From Ferruginibacter sp. (lineage in GTDB: Bacteria > Bacteroidota > Bacteroidia > Chitinophagales > Chitinophagaceae), in assembly GCA_025362765.1 (NCBI GenBank), contig JANYFI010000298.1, forward strand, positions 1-15,221: a DNA stretch of 15,221 nucleotides, read 5' to 3'. The notes beneath the pieces are model-generated. The model saw nothing but the letters and a program-made list of their open reading frames with translations, searched no databases and was not told the DNA's origin. Made by a program: the position numbers and the translations under genes. This document shows, piece after piece, positions 1 through 7,792 of the stretch (position 1 is the stretch's first letter; each line of letters starts with the position of its first letter).

Positions 1-62
1 AAAAGAAGAAGAAGTACATTAACTATAGTAATGCATCAGCAGCAAAGACAAAGTCACACTAA
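1..62 (+). CDS. possible 3' end of an upstream gene, frame uncertain
   Basis: Two plus-strand frames are open from the window edge. One begins at base 3, reads a lysine-rich tail (KKKKYINYSNASAAKTKSH) and stops with TAA at 60-62. The other begins at base 1 and stays open for 40 codons to a TAG at 121-123. Either could be the C-terminus of a gene that starts outside the window. The hairpin at 146-173 would be a sensible end for its transcript. I cannot assign a family, and the stretch may also be non-coding. Confidence 0.25.
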   Translation, partial: KKKKYINYSNASAAKTKSH

Positions 63-145
63 AACGCAAAAAGAAAAACTGCATTTTGTTCCACCAAAAG
101 TCGTAAAGGATTCAAAAAAATAGCCCTTGAAAATAGTATCAAAAC

Positions 146-173
146 AAAGCCCGTCTCATATGAAACGGGCTTT
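146..173 (-). terminator. hairpin terminator after iscA, possibly bidirectional
   Basis: A perfect 9-bp inverted repeat (AAAGCCCGT / ACGGGCTTT) encloses a 10-base loop that is itself partly self-complementary (TCATATGA). On the minus strand it lies 23 bases past the iscA stop codon, and the T-rich run TTTTGTTTTGA follows its GC core. This fits an intrinsic terminator for the isc operon. On the plus strand CTTTATAATTTATTT follows it, so it could also stop a transcript arriving from the left edge. Confidence 0.7.
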
Positions 174-196
174 ATAATTTATTTAAAGTTCGATGT

Positions 197-547
197 CTAT
201 ACGGCAAAGCTTTCGCCACAACCACAGCTACGGCTGGCGTTAGGGTTGTTAAAATAAAAACCCTTGCCATTCAACCCGGCACTAAATTCAAGTTCCGTGT
301 TTACCAGATACAAAAAACTCTTAAGGTCTGTTACTATTTTAACGCCTTTGTCTTCAAATGCCTGGTCCATTGGTTTTTGTTCATTGTCAAAATCCATTTT
401 ATAACTCAATCCGCTGCATCCGCCACCTACAACTCCCACCCTTAAAAAATAAGATGGATCATCCCCGAGGCCTGCATCTTTCATAAGATTAACCACTTTG
501 GCTTTTGCCTTATCGCTAATATAAATCGCATTATCCGTTGCTACCAT
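197..547 (-). CDS. iscA: IscA/HesB-type A-type iron-sulfur carrier protein
   Basis: This 116-residue cytoplasmic protein is an A-type carrier, which holds iron or an assembled [2Fe-2S]/[4Fe-4S] cluster and passes it to target enzymes. The three family cysteines are present: Cys44 in GGGCSGL, and Cys108 and Cys110 in the C-terminal SCGCGESF. The length is normal for the family (about 105-120). It is the last gene of the iscS-iscU-iscA run, with a 94-base gap after iscU and a terminator hairpin beyond its stop. The ATG start gives the usual short N-terminus before the conserved region (ISDKAKAKV), so I accept it. ErpA or SufA would look similar; the location next to iscU favours IscA. Confidence 0.95.
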   Translation of the reverse strand: MVATDNAIYISDKAKAKVVNLMKDAGLGDDPSYFLRVGVVGGGCSGLSYKMDFDNEQKPMDQAFEDKGVKIVTDLKSFLYLVNTELEFSAGLNGKGFYFNNPNASRSCGCGESFAV

Positions 548-554
548 ACATACT

Positions 555-620
555 AATTTGAAAATTTGAAAAATGGCTCAATTTGAAAATCTATTCAATA
601 CGAATTTAATTTTCGAATTT
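555..620. repeat. short 8-base-period AT-rich repeat between iscU and iscA
   Basis: The ten-base word AATTTGAAAA occurs at 555, 563 and 580. The first two copies are spaced 8 bases apart and overlap by two bases. An imperfect inverted copy (ATTTTCGAATTT) follows at 609-620, so the transcript could fold over this gap. It fills most of the 94-base space between the iscU stop and the iscA start. I see no open reading frame and no convincing promoter in it. Confidence 0.6.
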
Positions 621-641
621 CAACATTGAGTCACTGCGCAA

Positions 642-1061
642 TTAATGAACCACGCTTTCTTCAAACTTAATGGCTTCTTTACCATTCTTTACGCGGTAAT
701 CGTTAATGGCAGCTTTAATAGCATCCTCCGCCAATACAGAACAGTGGATTTTTACTGGTGGCAGATTTAATTCTTCTACAAAATCCATGTTGTCTACCGT
801 TAGGGCTTCATCAATACTTTTGCCTTTCAGCCATTCTGTAGCCAGGGAAGAAGAAGCGATGGCTGATCCGCAGCCAAAGGTTTTAAATTTAGCATCAGTA
901 ATCATTCCGGTAGCATCATCTACCTGAATTTGTAAACGCATTACGTCGCCGCATTCAGGAGCGCCCACTAAACCGGTTCCTACATTCTTACTGCTTTTAT
1001 CCAACGTACCAACATTTTTTGGGTTTTGGTAGTGGTCAATTACTTTTTCTGAATATGCCAT
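642..1061 (-). CDS. iscU: IscU iron-sulfur cluster scaffold protein
   Basis: IscU is the cytoplasmic scaffold on which new [2Fe-2S] clusters form from iron and from sulfur delivered by IscS. In this 139-residue protein the cluster-binding residues are all visible: Cys37 and Asp39 in APECGDVM, Cys64 in FGCGSAIASS, and His106-Cys107 in KIHCSVLAEDA. The LPPVK motif that recruits the Hsc70-type chaperone is at residues 100-104. Length and start match the IscU family, including the N-terminal YSEKVIDHYQNPKNVG. The gene lies between iscS and iscA on the same strand, so it acts with them as one assembly unit. No hscA, hscB or fdx lies nearby, so the chaperone must be encoded elsewhere or replaced by DnaK. 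Confidence 0.97.
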   Translation of the reverse strand: MAYSEKVIDHYQNPKNVGTLDKSSKNVGTGLVGAPECGDVMRLQIQVDDATGMITDAKFKTFGCGSAIASSSLATEWLKGKSIDEALTVDNMDFVEELNLPPVKIHCSVLAEDAIKAAINDYRVKNGKEAIKFEESVVH

Positions 1062-1078
1062 GATGTTTAATTTTACAA

Positions 1079-1179
1079 TGTGCTAATTAGCTAATGTGCT
1101 AATTCTTTAATATTGTTAGGATATTCCTTTTTAGGTCTCTTACATTAAATGCTATTAATTAGCAAATCAGCTAATTAAT
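1079..1179. repeat. GCTAAT repeat array and 10-bp inverted repeat between iscS and iscU
   Basis: GCTAAT occurs at 1082, 1090 and 1098, an exact 8-base period, and again at 1170. The last copy forms the right arm of a perfect 10-bp inverted repeat (ATTAATTAGC at 1154-1163, GCTAATTAAT at 1170-1179) with a 6-base loop. That hairpin covers the iscS stop codon. The whole 113-base gap between iscS and iscU is AT-rich and has no reading frame. The repeats resemble short intergenic words seen scattered in Bacteroidota genomes. Any role in RNA stability or in setting the IscS:IscU ratio is inference. Confidence 0.6.
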
Positions 1180-2392
1180 GTGCTGCCCACTCAATGGAAT
1201 TTAAATCAATTCCTTCTTTATACATTTCCCACAACGGGCTCATTTCTCTTAGTTTCAATACCGTGTCGCTGATGGATTTGATAGTATAGTCAATCTGCTC
1301 TTCTGTAGTAAACCTTCCTAATCCAAAACGTAGCGAACTGTGTGCCAGATCATCCCCCAAACCCAGCGCCTTCAACACATAAGAAGGTTCAAGTGATGCC
1401 GACGTACAGGCCGAACCAGAACTCAATGCAATGTTTTTATTAAAGCCCATCAGTAGCCCTTCTCCCTCTACATGTTTAAAGGAGATATTTGTTACGTGAG
1501 GCAAACGATGTTCCGTGCTGCCATTGATATAAGCTTCTTCCAACTTCATCAGTTCTGTTTCCAGTTTATCTCTCAAGATGCTTATGCGTTTTGTATCCCC
1601 TTCCAATTCCAAACGGCACAACTCACAGGCTTTACCAAAACCCACAATGCCCGGTACATTTAAAGTACCGCTGCGCATACCTCTTTCATGTCCGCCCCCG
1701 TCTATTTGTGCAGTCACCTTTACCCTGGGATTTTTTCTGCGAACATATAAGGCACCAATTCCTTTAGGCCCGTACATTTTATGTGCAGTAAATGCCATCA
1801 GGTCTATGCCATCTTTAATCACATCCACCGGTATTTTACCTACTGCCTGTACCCCATCTGTAAAAAATAATACGCCGTGTTTTTTTGCTATTGCGCTGAT
1901 TTCTTTCACAGGTTGCACTGTGCCGATTTCATTATTGGCATACATAATCGCAATCAAAATAGTAGTAGGTTTTATAGCTGCTTCCAGTTCCTGCAGGTCT
2001 ATTAAACCGTCTCTTTTCACCTGCAGATAAGTTACTTCTCCACCCGTTTTTTCGATGTGTTTACAAGTATCCAATACCGCTTTATGTTCAGTGGTAGCAG
2101 TTATAATGTGATTTCCTTTGCTGGCGTACATTTCATACACGCCTTTGATAGCGAGATTGTCCGCTTCCGTTGCGCCGCTGGTGAAAATAATTTCTTTTGG
2201 ATCGGCACCTACCAGTTTGGCAACCTGTTCACGGGCGTAATCTACCGCTTCTTCCGCTTCCCACCCAAAAGGATGATTACGGCTGGCTGCATTACCAAAA
2301 TGTTCCAAAAAATACGGTGTCATCGCTTCCAGCACCCGGGGGTCCATCGGAGTGGTAGCATTGTTATCTAAATATATCGGTAGTTTTAACAT
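1175..2392 (-). CDS. iscS: cysteine desulfurase IscS
   Basis: IscS is a PLP-dependent enzyme that converts L-cysteine to L-alanine and holds the sulfur as a persulfide for IscU and for tRNA thiolation. The 405 residues are close to the 404 of E. coli IscS. Visible are the N-terminal [14 protein letters not shown], the TEH motif (His103), Asp179 and Gln182 around [11 protein letters not shown], the PLP lysine Lys205 in [10 protein letters not shown], and the catalytic Cys329 in [17 protein letters not shown]. The long loop around that cysteine marks a group I IscS/NifS enzyme rather than SufS. The C-terminus, with [13 protein letters not shown], is the IscU-binding tail typical of true IscS. 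It is the first gene of the operon. No IscR-like regulator lies upstream, and I could not pick out a convincing promoter. Confidence 0.97.
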   Translation of the reverse strand: MLKLPIYLDNNATTPMDPRVLEAMTPYFLEHFGNAASRNHPFGWEAEEAVDYAREQVAKLVGADPKEIIFTSGATEADNLAIKGVYEMYASKGNHIITATTEHKAVLDTCKHIEKTGGEVTYLQVKRDGLIDLQELEAAIKPTTILIAIMYANNEIGTVQPVKEISAIAKKHGVLFFTDGVQAVGKIPVDVIKDGIDLMAFTAHKMYGPKGIGALYVRRKNPRVKVTAQIDGGGHERGMRSGTLNVPGIVGFGKACELCRLELEGDTKRISILRDKLETELMKLEEAYINGSTEHRLPHVTNISFKHVEGEGLLMGFNKNIALSSGSACTSASLEPSYVLKALGLGDDLAHSSLRFGLGRFTTEEQIDYTIKSISDTVLKLREMSPLWEMYKEGIDLNSIEWAAH

Positions 2393-2421
2393 ACAAGTTT
2401 ATTTGTCTTTTCAACGTAAAA

Positions 2422-2450
2422 TTAGTACAAAAGGTTCTATTTTAGCTTTG
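2422..2450 (+). promoter_or_regulatory. candidate Bacteroidota-type promoter for the epimerase gene
   Basis: TAGCTTTG at 2443-2450 matches the -7 consensus TAnnTTTG exactly. A partial -33 element, TTAG (consensus TTTG), lies at 2422-2425, 17 bases upstream. Transcription would start near 2457, leaving about 60 bases before the ATG at 2520. The -7 match is good and the -33 match is weak. Confidence 0.4.
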
Positions 2451-2519
2451 TCTATGATCCCGCAGATCAATAATTTCCCTATTTCATAAATGCCGGGCAA
2501 CTCATATACAGCTAATAAT

Positions 2520-2939
2520 ATGCAACAAATAGACCATATTGGTATTGCGGTTAAAAGCCTTGCCATCTCAATTCCCTTGTTTGAAAAATTGCTGAACAGC
2601 CCTTGTTACAAAACAGAATTAATACCCACTGAAAACGTTACAACTGCCTTTTTTAAAACCGGCGAAACAAAAATAGAATTGCTGGAAAGCAATACCGACG
2701 ATGGAGTGATTGCCCGCTATATTACTAAAAAGGGAGAAGGTGTTCATCATATTGCCTTTGAAGTGACTGATATCGGGGCCGAAATGAAGCGATTGGTTAG
2801 CGAAGGTTTTATACTGTTGAATGACATACCCAAACCCGGTGCAGACAATAAACTAGTCTGCTTTCTGCATCCCAAAGATACCTATGGTGTATTAATTGAA
2901 CTTTGCCAAAGTGCAAAACCGGTTCCGGCTATTGAATAA
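2520..2939 (+). CDS. mce: methylmalonyl-CoA epimerase
   Basis: This enzyme interconverts (2R)- and (2S)-methylmalonyl-CoA in the route between propionyl-CoA and succinyl-CoA, together with methylmalonyl-CoA mutase, which is not encoded here. The protein has the two beta-alpha-beta-beta-beta modules of the vicinal oxygen chelate fold. Likely metal ligands, numbered from this start, are His6 in DHIGIAV, Glu53 in KIELLES, one of His76/His77 in GVHHIAFEVTD, and Glu127 in YGVLIELCQ. I chose the ATG at 2520 (139 residues) because family members begin just before this DHIGIAV motif. An in-frame ATG at 2490 would add ten residues with no family match. It is divergent from iscS, and its end is 14 bases from the convergent hydrolase gene. 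Another glyoxalase-fold enzyme is possible but less likely. Confidence 0.92.
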   Translation: MQQIDHIGIAVKSLAISIPLFEKLLNSPCYKTELIPTENVTTAFFKTGETKIELLESNTDDGVIARYITKKGEGVHHIAFEVTDIGAEMKRLVSEGFILLNDIPKPGADNKLVCFLHPKDTYGVLIELCQSAKPVPAIE

Positions 2940-2953
2940 ATATCTCACTGGCG

Positions 2954-3592
2954 CTATTGTAAAAACGGATTGTGTCTTTTTTCTTCACCGATGGCGGTTT
3001 TGTCGCCGTGGCCATTGTAAACGGTGGTGTCATCGGGCAGTGTAAATAATTTGTTGCGGATACTGGTGATCAAAGTTTGGTAATCCCCTCCCGGCAAATC
3101 AGTACGGCCGATACTTCTTTGAAACAATACATCGCCTCCAATTACAAAATGCTGTTTAGCGCAATAAAAACAAATGCTGCCGGGTGAATGGCCGGGCGTT
3201 TCCAGAATTTCCAATATATCCTTTCCCAACGAAATAGTATCGCCTTGTTTTAATTCAATGAATGCGCCCGCATAATTATCAAAAGGCATATTGTACATGA
3301 GACCCGATGTTGACGCAAACGATAAAACCTTTATTTCCTTTTGATGTAATTGAAGGGTGAGTCCGTACGCTTCGGCTACAAATTTATTCCCGAACACATG
3401 ATCCAGGTGGCAATGTGTATTGAGCAACATCCTGGGCGTTAAGTCATTTTCTGTAATGAAATTTTTAAGGGTTTCTTTTTCGGCATCAAAATAACAACCC
3501 GGGTCTATAATGATACATTCCTTAAACTCATTGTATAAAATATACGTATTTTCCTGTATCGGACTAAAAATAAAAGATTGAATCTGTAACAT
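2954..3592 (-). CDS. metallo-beta-lactamase-fold hydrolase, YcbL/glyoxalase II-like
   Basis: This 212-residue cytoplasmic protein has the full metal site of the metallo-beta-lactamase fold: THCHLDH (His60, His62, Asp64, His65), His135 in TPGHSPGS, Asp154 in IGGDVLF, and His195 in YNGHGDKT. The run GDVLFQRSIGRTDLPGGD is typical of the YcbL branch of glyoxalase II-like thioesterases. These lack the C-terminal helical domain of classical GloB, and the short length here agrees. The likely reaction is hydrolysis of a thioester such as S-lactoylglutathione or a related thiol ester, but the true substrate is unknown, and glutathione use is uncertain in this phylum. It is monocistronic, convergent with the epimerase and divergent from the large outer-membrane gene (82 bases between start codons). 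Confidence 0.9.
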   Translation of the reverse strand: MLQIQSFIFSPIQENTYILYNEFKECIIIDPGCYFDAEKETLKNFITENDLTPRMLLNTHCHLDHVFGNKFVAEAYGLTLQLHQKEIKVLSFASTSGLMYNMPFDNYAGAFIELKQGDTISLGKDILEILETPGHSPGSICFYCAKQHFVIGGDVLFQRSIGRTDLPGGDYQTLITSIRNKLFTLPDDTTVYNGHGDKTAIGEEKRHNPFLQ

Positions 3593-3674
3593 TTAAGATC
3601 TATTTAGCTATTAAAGGGATATTTTTACCATTGATTTGAATAGAGTAATTTTATTAACAAATATCAGATTAAGT

Positions 3675-6600
3675 ATGGCAAAGTTCAGCAGAATATTTTT
3701 TATAGCAGCGTGTAGTATACTTGTGACTTCATTTATTTCCAATGCCCAGGTAAATGCAGTAGAGTTTGGTAAAAACAGGGTTCAATATAAAAAATTCAAA
3801 TGGCAATATTATCAAACTAAAAATTTCAATACATACTTCACCCAAAACGGGCAGGATCTCGCCAAGTTTGTTTTACAGGTAGCGGAAGAAGAATTGCCGG
3901 GCATTGAAACCTTTACTGAATACGGCTTACAACGCAGGGCCAACATTGTAGTGTACAACGAATTTGCCGATATGCAACAGTCCAATATAGGGTTAAATGC
4001 CGACTGGCAATCTACCAGTGGTGGTACTAAACTGGTTAATAATAAGATGGTTGTTTATTTTAATGGTGACCACGCCAATTTACGCCGCCAGATTAAGGCA
4101 GGGATAGCTCAGATACTAACTGATAATGTGTTGTTTGGCGAAGACCTGGGAGAAGTGGCAGGTAACCAGGCGCTATTGGATTTGCCGAAATGGCTTACTG
4201 ACGGCTATGTTGCCTTTACGGGAGAAAACTGGAACACGGAACTGGACGATCAGTTAAAGAGTGAAATTTTAAGTGGTAATTATAAAAATTTCTACCAGTT
4301 TGCCTTTCAAAAACCAGAATTGGCGGGTCATGCTTTTTGGTATTACATTGAAGAAAAATATAAAAAAGAAAATGTAACGTATTTGCTCTACCTGGCCCGC
4401 GTATATAAAAATTTAAACCGTGCCAGCCAGCAGGTTTGTAAAACAAATTTTAAGGGCGTGCTGAAAGATTTTATGGAGTTTGAAGAAGATAAATATGAAA
4501 AGGATATCGCTAAAAGAAAAGCCTATCCAAAAGGTAGTTACATCGAAAGTTTTGAACTGGGAAAAAATAAAGATTACTACCGCATCAATGTTAATCCCAA
4601 TAAAAAAAATAATTCATTTGCAGTTGTAGAATATAAAAACGGGTTTATAAAAGTAAAACTCAGTGAAGATTTTGATTACACCACCTTGTTGAAATATGGC
4701 ATTCGCAGCTATCAAAATGAAACCAATCCCTACTATCCTATCCTGGCCTGGGATCCAAAAGGAACAAGGCTTACCGTAGTTTACAAACACGAGGGCCGTA
4801 TTAAATTATTTGTTTTTGATTTGCTTACCAGGGTAAAATATCCAAAGATTGACCTCACCGATCAATTTGAACAAATACAGGATGTAAAGTATATGCTCGA
4901 CAGTAAAACGCTGTTGCTAAGTGCCGTAAAAAATGGTCATACAGATATTTTTACAGTTAACATAGAAAATGAAAAAGTAACCCAGATAACCAATGATGTG
5001 TATGATAACCTGGATGCCACTTTCGTTTCTTTTCCCGGCAAAACCGGCATACTCTTCAGTAGTAACCGACCCAGTCCCGAGGCTAAAACTGCCGATACTG
5101 TTTTACCAAGCCATAACCGGTATAACATTTTTCTTATTACTAATTTTGGAGTAAAACCGGAACTGAATCAAATTACCCAATTATCAAATTTAAAATATGG
5201 CAATGCCCGTTACCCCACACCTTATAATGCCAACCACTTTACTTTTATCAGTGATGAAAATGGAGTAGCTAACCGTTACGCCGGTTTCTTTACCACTAAG
5301 GCGGCAGGGCTGGATACGCTTGTGTTAATAGGCGATGATATTTTACGTAACCCTTCGGTAAAAGAAGTGGATAGTACGCTGAACGTTTACAGGAAAACAG
5401 ATGTAGATTCGATAGCTGTAGTAGCTGTGTCAAAAGATTCAGTGTACACTTTTCCTTTAAGCAATTATGAAAGCAGCGTAGCTGAAAGCCGCGTTGCCGG
5501 CGATAATAACCAGGTAAGTGAAGTTACCCGTGAAGGCGATGAAAAAACATTGTACAAATTAAAAATTGATGAAAACACTTTACGGCGCCGCAATATAACC
5601 GCACCGCCTACCAGCTACATGAAACGGGTAGTGATGACGGATAAAATTACCGCCGCCGACAACAATAAATATGATAAGCAACTTGGAAGTAAAGAAAAAA
5701 AGAAAAATGTTTTTCAAAATGAATTTAGCAATGAAAAGGTAGACAGCAACGCCATACAAAGTATAAATGCCGACAATGATTTGCGTAAGACCAATATATT
5801 AGAGAAGGCGCAATTGTATCCTTATAAGCCGTCAAAATTTTATTCGGATTATGTAGGTGCCAGCCTGAACAATAACCTGCTGATTAACCGCTATCAGCCT
5901 TTTGGCGGCTACGATCAGCAAGGACCCATTAATCTATCGTCAAACACAGCTATCAACGGCCTCATAAAAATGGGTACGTCAGAATTGATGGAAGATGTAA
6001 AAATTACCGGGGCTTTTAGAATTTCATCTAACCTGAAAGACAATGAATGGTTGATGAGTTACCAGAACTATAAAAGAAGATTTGATTGGGGCGTCACTTA
6101 TTACCGGAATGTAGTCAGCGGTACAGATGAGTCAGGTGATATGACCGGGAAAACATTTACTAACCTTTACCAGGCCAATGTAGCCTACCCGTTTGATAAT
6201 TCTAAACGGCTTTCCTTAACGGTGGGAATAAGAACAGATAAAGCCGTTTTTCTCTCAAACTTCTTCGACTTCAACGTTCCCTACGAATCATTAAAGAACC
6301 CTGATCAGAAAAGAACTTTTGCTACCACACACATGGAATATGTGTACGACAACTCTTTAAACCCCACTCAAAATATCTGGAACGGACTGCGGTATAAGAT
6401 GTACATGGATTGGAATACTGATATCAGCAAAGAAAAATTAAACAATGGTAAATTTAATTTTAACTGGGGAGCGGATGCCCGTTATTATTATCCTATTTAC
6501 CGCAACTTTATCTGGGCCGGCCGGGCAGCGGCAGATTTTAGCTGGGGCAATCAAAAAACCATTTACTACCTGGGCGGTGTTGACAGCTGGCTGATGTTAG

Positions 6601-7085
6601 GCAGCAATACCAAATCAGATGGGTCCGATCGTTATTTTAATACCCACAATCCGGCAGACAGAAATGTTGAATATGCTTTTCAAAGCCTGGCAGTGAATGT
6701 GAGGGGATTTTTACAAAATGTTGCCAATGGCAATAACGCTGTCGTACTAAACAGTGAGTTCAGGTTACCGGTATTTACTACCTTATTTAGCCGCCCTATC
6801 AATAATGCTTTCCTACGCAATTTTCAACTGGTTCAATTTGCAGATTTGGGATCAGCCTGGAGCGGAGGCTTAAAAGGCATTGCCCGTCCGTCTGTAATTT
6901 ACGGTGCGCCGCCGGTACAAATTGAAAGGAAAGCAGGTGGTATAGGTCCGTTTGCAGGTGGCTATGGCTTTGGCGCAAGAAGCACCTTGCTTGGATATTT
7001 TTTAAAGTTTGATGCCGCCTGGCAAATGAATGGATTTTTTAAAGGTAAACCCATTTTGTATGTAAGCATGGGCCTTGATTTTTAA
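3675..7085 (+). CDS. exported TolB-like propeller protein with an Omp85-type C-terminal barrel
   Basis: This 1136-residue protein starts with a signal peptide (about residues 1-25, hydrophobic core IFFIAACSILVTSF, cut near SNAQ). Residues about 30-280 resemble a peptidase-MA-like domain: the LPKWLTDGYVAF segment at 170-181 matches the usual W-x-x-E-G region, but the zinc motif HExxH is missing. Residues about 290-600 hold TolB/PD40-like blades (WDPKGTRLTVVY near 360, GILFSSNRPS near 460, FTFISDENG at 522-530). A charged, poorly conserved linker follows. Residues about 715-1136 look like an outer-membrane barrel, with VRGF at 1009-1012 (the loop-6 motif of Omp85/BamA), VQFADLGSAWSGG, many alternating aromatic residues and a terminal Phe. 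An upstream in-frame TTG at 3636 would lengthen the signal peptide; the ATG is preferred. A weak -7-like word, TTGATTTG, lies at 3631-3638. The role is unknown; outer-membrane assembly, export or envelope integrity are inferences. Confidence 0.8.
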   Translation: MAKFSRIFFIAACSILVTSFISNAQVNAVEFGKNRVQYKKFKWQYYQTKNFNTYFTQNGQDLAKFVLQVAEEELPGIETFTEYGLQRRANIVVYNEFADMQQSNIGLNADWQSTSGGTKLVNNKMVVYFNGDHANLRRQIKAGIAQILTDNVLFGEDLGEVAGNQALLDLPKWLTDGYVAFTGENWNTELDDQLKSEILSGNYKNFYQFAFQKPELAGHAFWYYIEEKYKKENVTYLLYLARVYKNLNRASQQVCKTNFKGVLKDFMEFEEDKYEKDIAKRKAYPKGSYIESFELGKNKDYYRINVNPNKKNNSFAVVEYKNGFIKVKLSEDFDYTTLLKYGIRSYQNETNPYYPILAWDPKGTRLTVVYKHEGRIKLFVFDLLTRVKYPKIDLTDQFEQIQDVKYMLDSKTLLLSAVKNGHTDIFTVNIENEKVTQITNDVYDNLDATFVSFPGKTGILFSSNRPSPEAKTADTVLPSHNRYNIFLITNFGVKPELNQITQLSNLKYGNARYPTPYNANHFTFISDENGVANRYAGFFTTKAAGLDTLVLIGDDILRNPSVKEVDSTLNVYRKTDVDSIAVVAVSKDSVYTFPLSNYESSVAESRVAGDNNQVSEVTREGDEKTLYKLKIDENTLRRRNITAPPTSYMKRVVMTDKITAADNNKYDKQLGSKEKKKNVFQNEFSNEKVDSNAIQSINADNDLRKTNILEKAQLYPYKPSKFYSDYVGASLNNNLLINRYQPFGGYDQQGPINLSSNTAINGLIKMGTSELMEDVKITGAFRISSNLKDNEWLMSYQNYKRRFDWGVTYYRNVVSGTDESGDMTGKTFTNLYQANVAYPFDNSKRLSLTVGIRTDKAVFLSNFFDFNVPYESLKNPDQKRTFATTHMEYVYDNSLNPTQNIWNGLRYKMYMDWNTDISKEKLNNGKFNFNWGADARYYYPIYRNFIWAGRAAADFSWGNQKTIYYLGGVDSWLMLGSNTKSDGSDRYFNTHNPADRNVEYAFQSLAVNVRGFLQNVANGNNAVVLNSEFRLPVFTTLFSRPINNAFLRNFQLVQFADLGSAWSGGLKGIARPSVIYGAPPVQIERKAGGIGPFAGGYGFGARSTLLGYFLKFDAAWQMNGFFKGKPILYVSMGLDF

Positions 7086-7115
7086 TTCAAGACAGGTTTA
7101 ATACTTTTTCGACGT

Positions 7116-7787
7116 CTATACAGGAAATGATTTATTACCCGGTTCTTTCAACAGACCGGGTAAATTTTTTATGGTAAAATATATCAGGCAGAATAAACAC
7201 GTTAGTACTCCGGTTATTCCCCAGGTACGATAATGTTGCATAGGCAAAATAAACGGTGCTACTATCTGCGCCAGCAAGTTGAACGGATGCGTTACAATGT
7301 CCCAACTGTTCCAGCGTAAAAATCTACCCAGGTAAACGCCGAAAGAACCCAAAAATATACAGCCGATTATCAGCCCGCTAACCAGCCGTTCTTTTACTTT
7401 TTGCAATAAAAAAGTTTCTACATTAATGAGGGATGCAAAGGCAAGCATCAGGCCAGCAACCGAACTGGTAAATATTAAAATAGCGTCAAACCAAACAGGT
7501 ACATCTGTCTCAAGATCTTCCAGGTGAATCAGGTCGGTAATAATGTATAAGGCATTGGGAAAAAATAATAACCATCCCGCCAACACAATATATTTTGTAC
7601 GACGTTCAATAATTTTGTGGTGGTGTAGCGCAATGCTCAACTGATAAGGTATCCACGCTAAAAATAAATTCCAGATCAGGAATAAATACATCAGCGTACC
7701 TGAATAAATTACCCTGCTTATTAACAGGATACCGATAAAAGCAGCAAACGCCAACTGTAATTTCAGCGAAGCACTCATTTGTTTCAT
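7116..7787 (-). CDS. DUF1361 integral membrane protein
   Basis: The 223 residues carry the hallmarks of DUF1361: WNLFLAWIPY at 39-48, LLFFPNALYIITDLIHL near 73-89, and YLGRFLRWNSWDI at 152-164. About six to seven membrane helices can be seen. No biochemical role is established for the family that I know of. The gene starts 5 bases after the stop of the diacylglycerol/undecaprenol kinase gene, so the two are almost certainly one transcript, which suggests a link to membrane lipid or cell-wall carrier metabolism. Its last codons (residues about 209-218) also encode, on the other strand, the terminator of the convergent large gene. Confidence 0.9.
   Translation of the reverse strand: MKQMSASLKLQLAFAAFIGILLISRVIYSGTLMYLFLIWNLFLAWIPYQLSIALHHHKIIERRTKYIVLAGWLLFFPNALYIITDLIHLEDLETDVPVWFDAILIFTSSVAGLMLAFASLINVETFLLQKVKERLVSGLIIGCIFLGSFGVYLGRFLRWNSWDIVTHPFNLLAQIVAPFILPMQHYRTWGITGVLTCLFCLIYFTIKNLPGLLKEPGNKSFPV
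7135..7170 (+). terminator. intrinsic terminator of the propeller-barrel gene, inside the convergent gene
   Basis: A perfect 9-bp stem (TTACCCGGT at 7135-7143, ACCGGGTAA at 7155-7163) with an 11-base loop is followed on the plus strand by ATTTTTT. It lies 50 bases past the stop codon at 7085, which is right for an intrinsic terminator. On the minus strand no T-run follows, so it acts in one direction. All of it lies within the coding end of the DUF1361 gene. Confidence 0.8.
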
Positions 7788-7792
7788 AATAA

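Noticed and set aside
1578..2371. Plus-strand open frames of 104-150 codons inside iscS.
   Set aside because: They lie wholly inside a strongly supported gene on the other strand and show no recognisable motif; they are shadows of its codon pattern.
3636..3674. An in-frame TTG start 39 bases before the ATG of the propeller-barrel gene.
   Set aside because: The ATG at 3675 gives a standard signal peptide beginning MAKFSRIFF. The upstream extension adds polar residues with no family support and overlaps a possible -7 promoter word.
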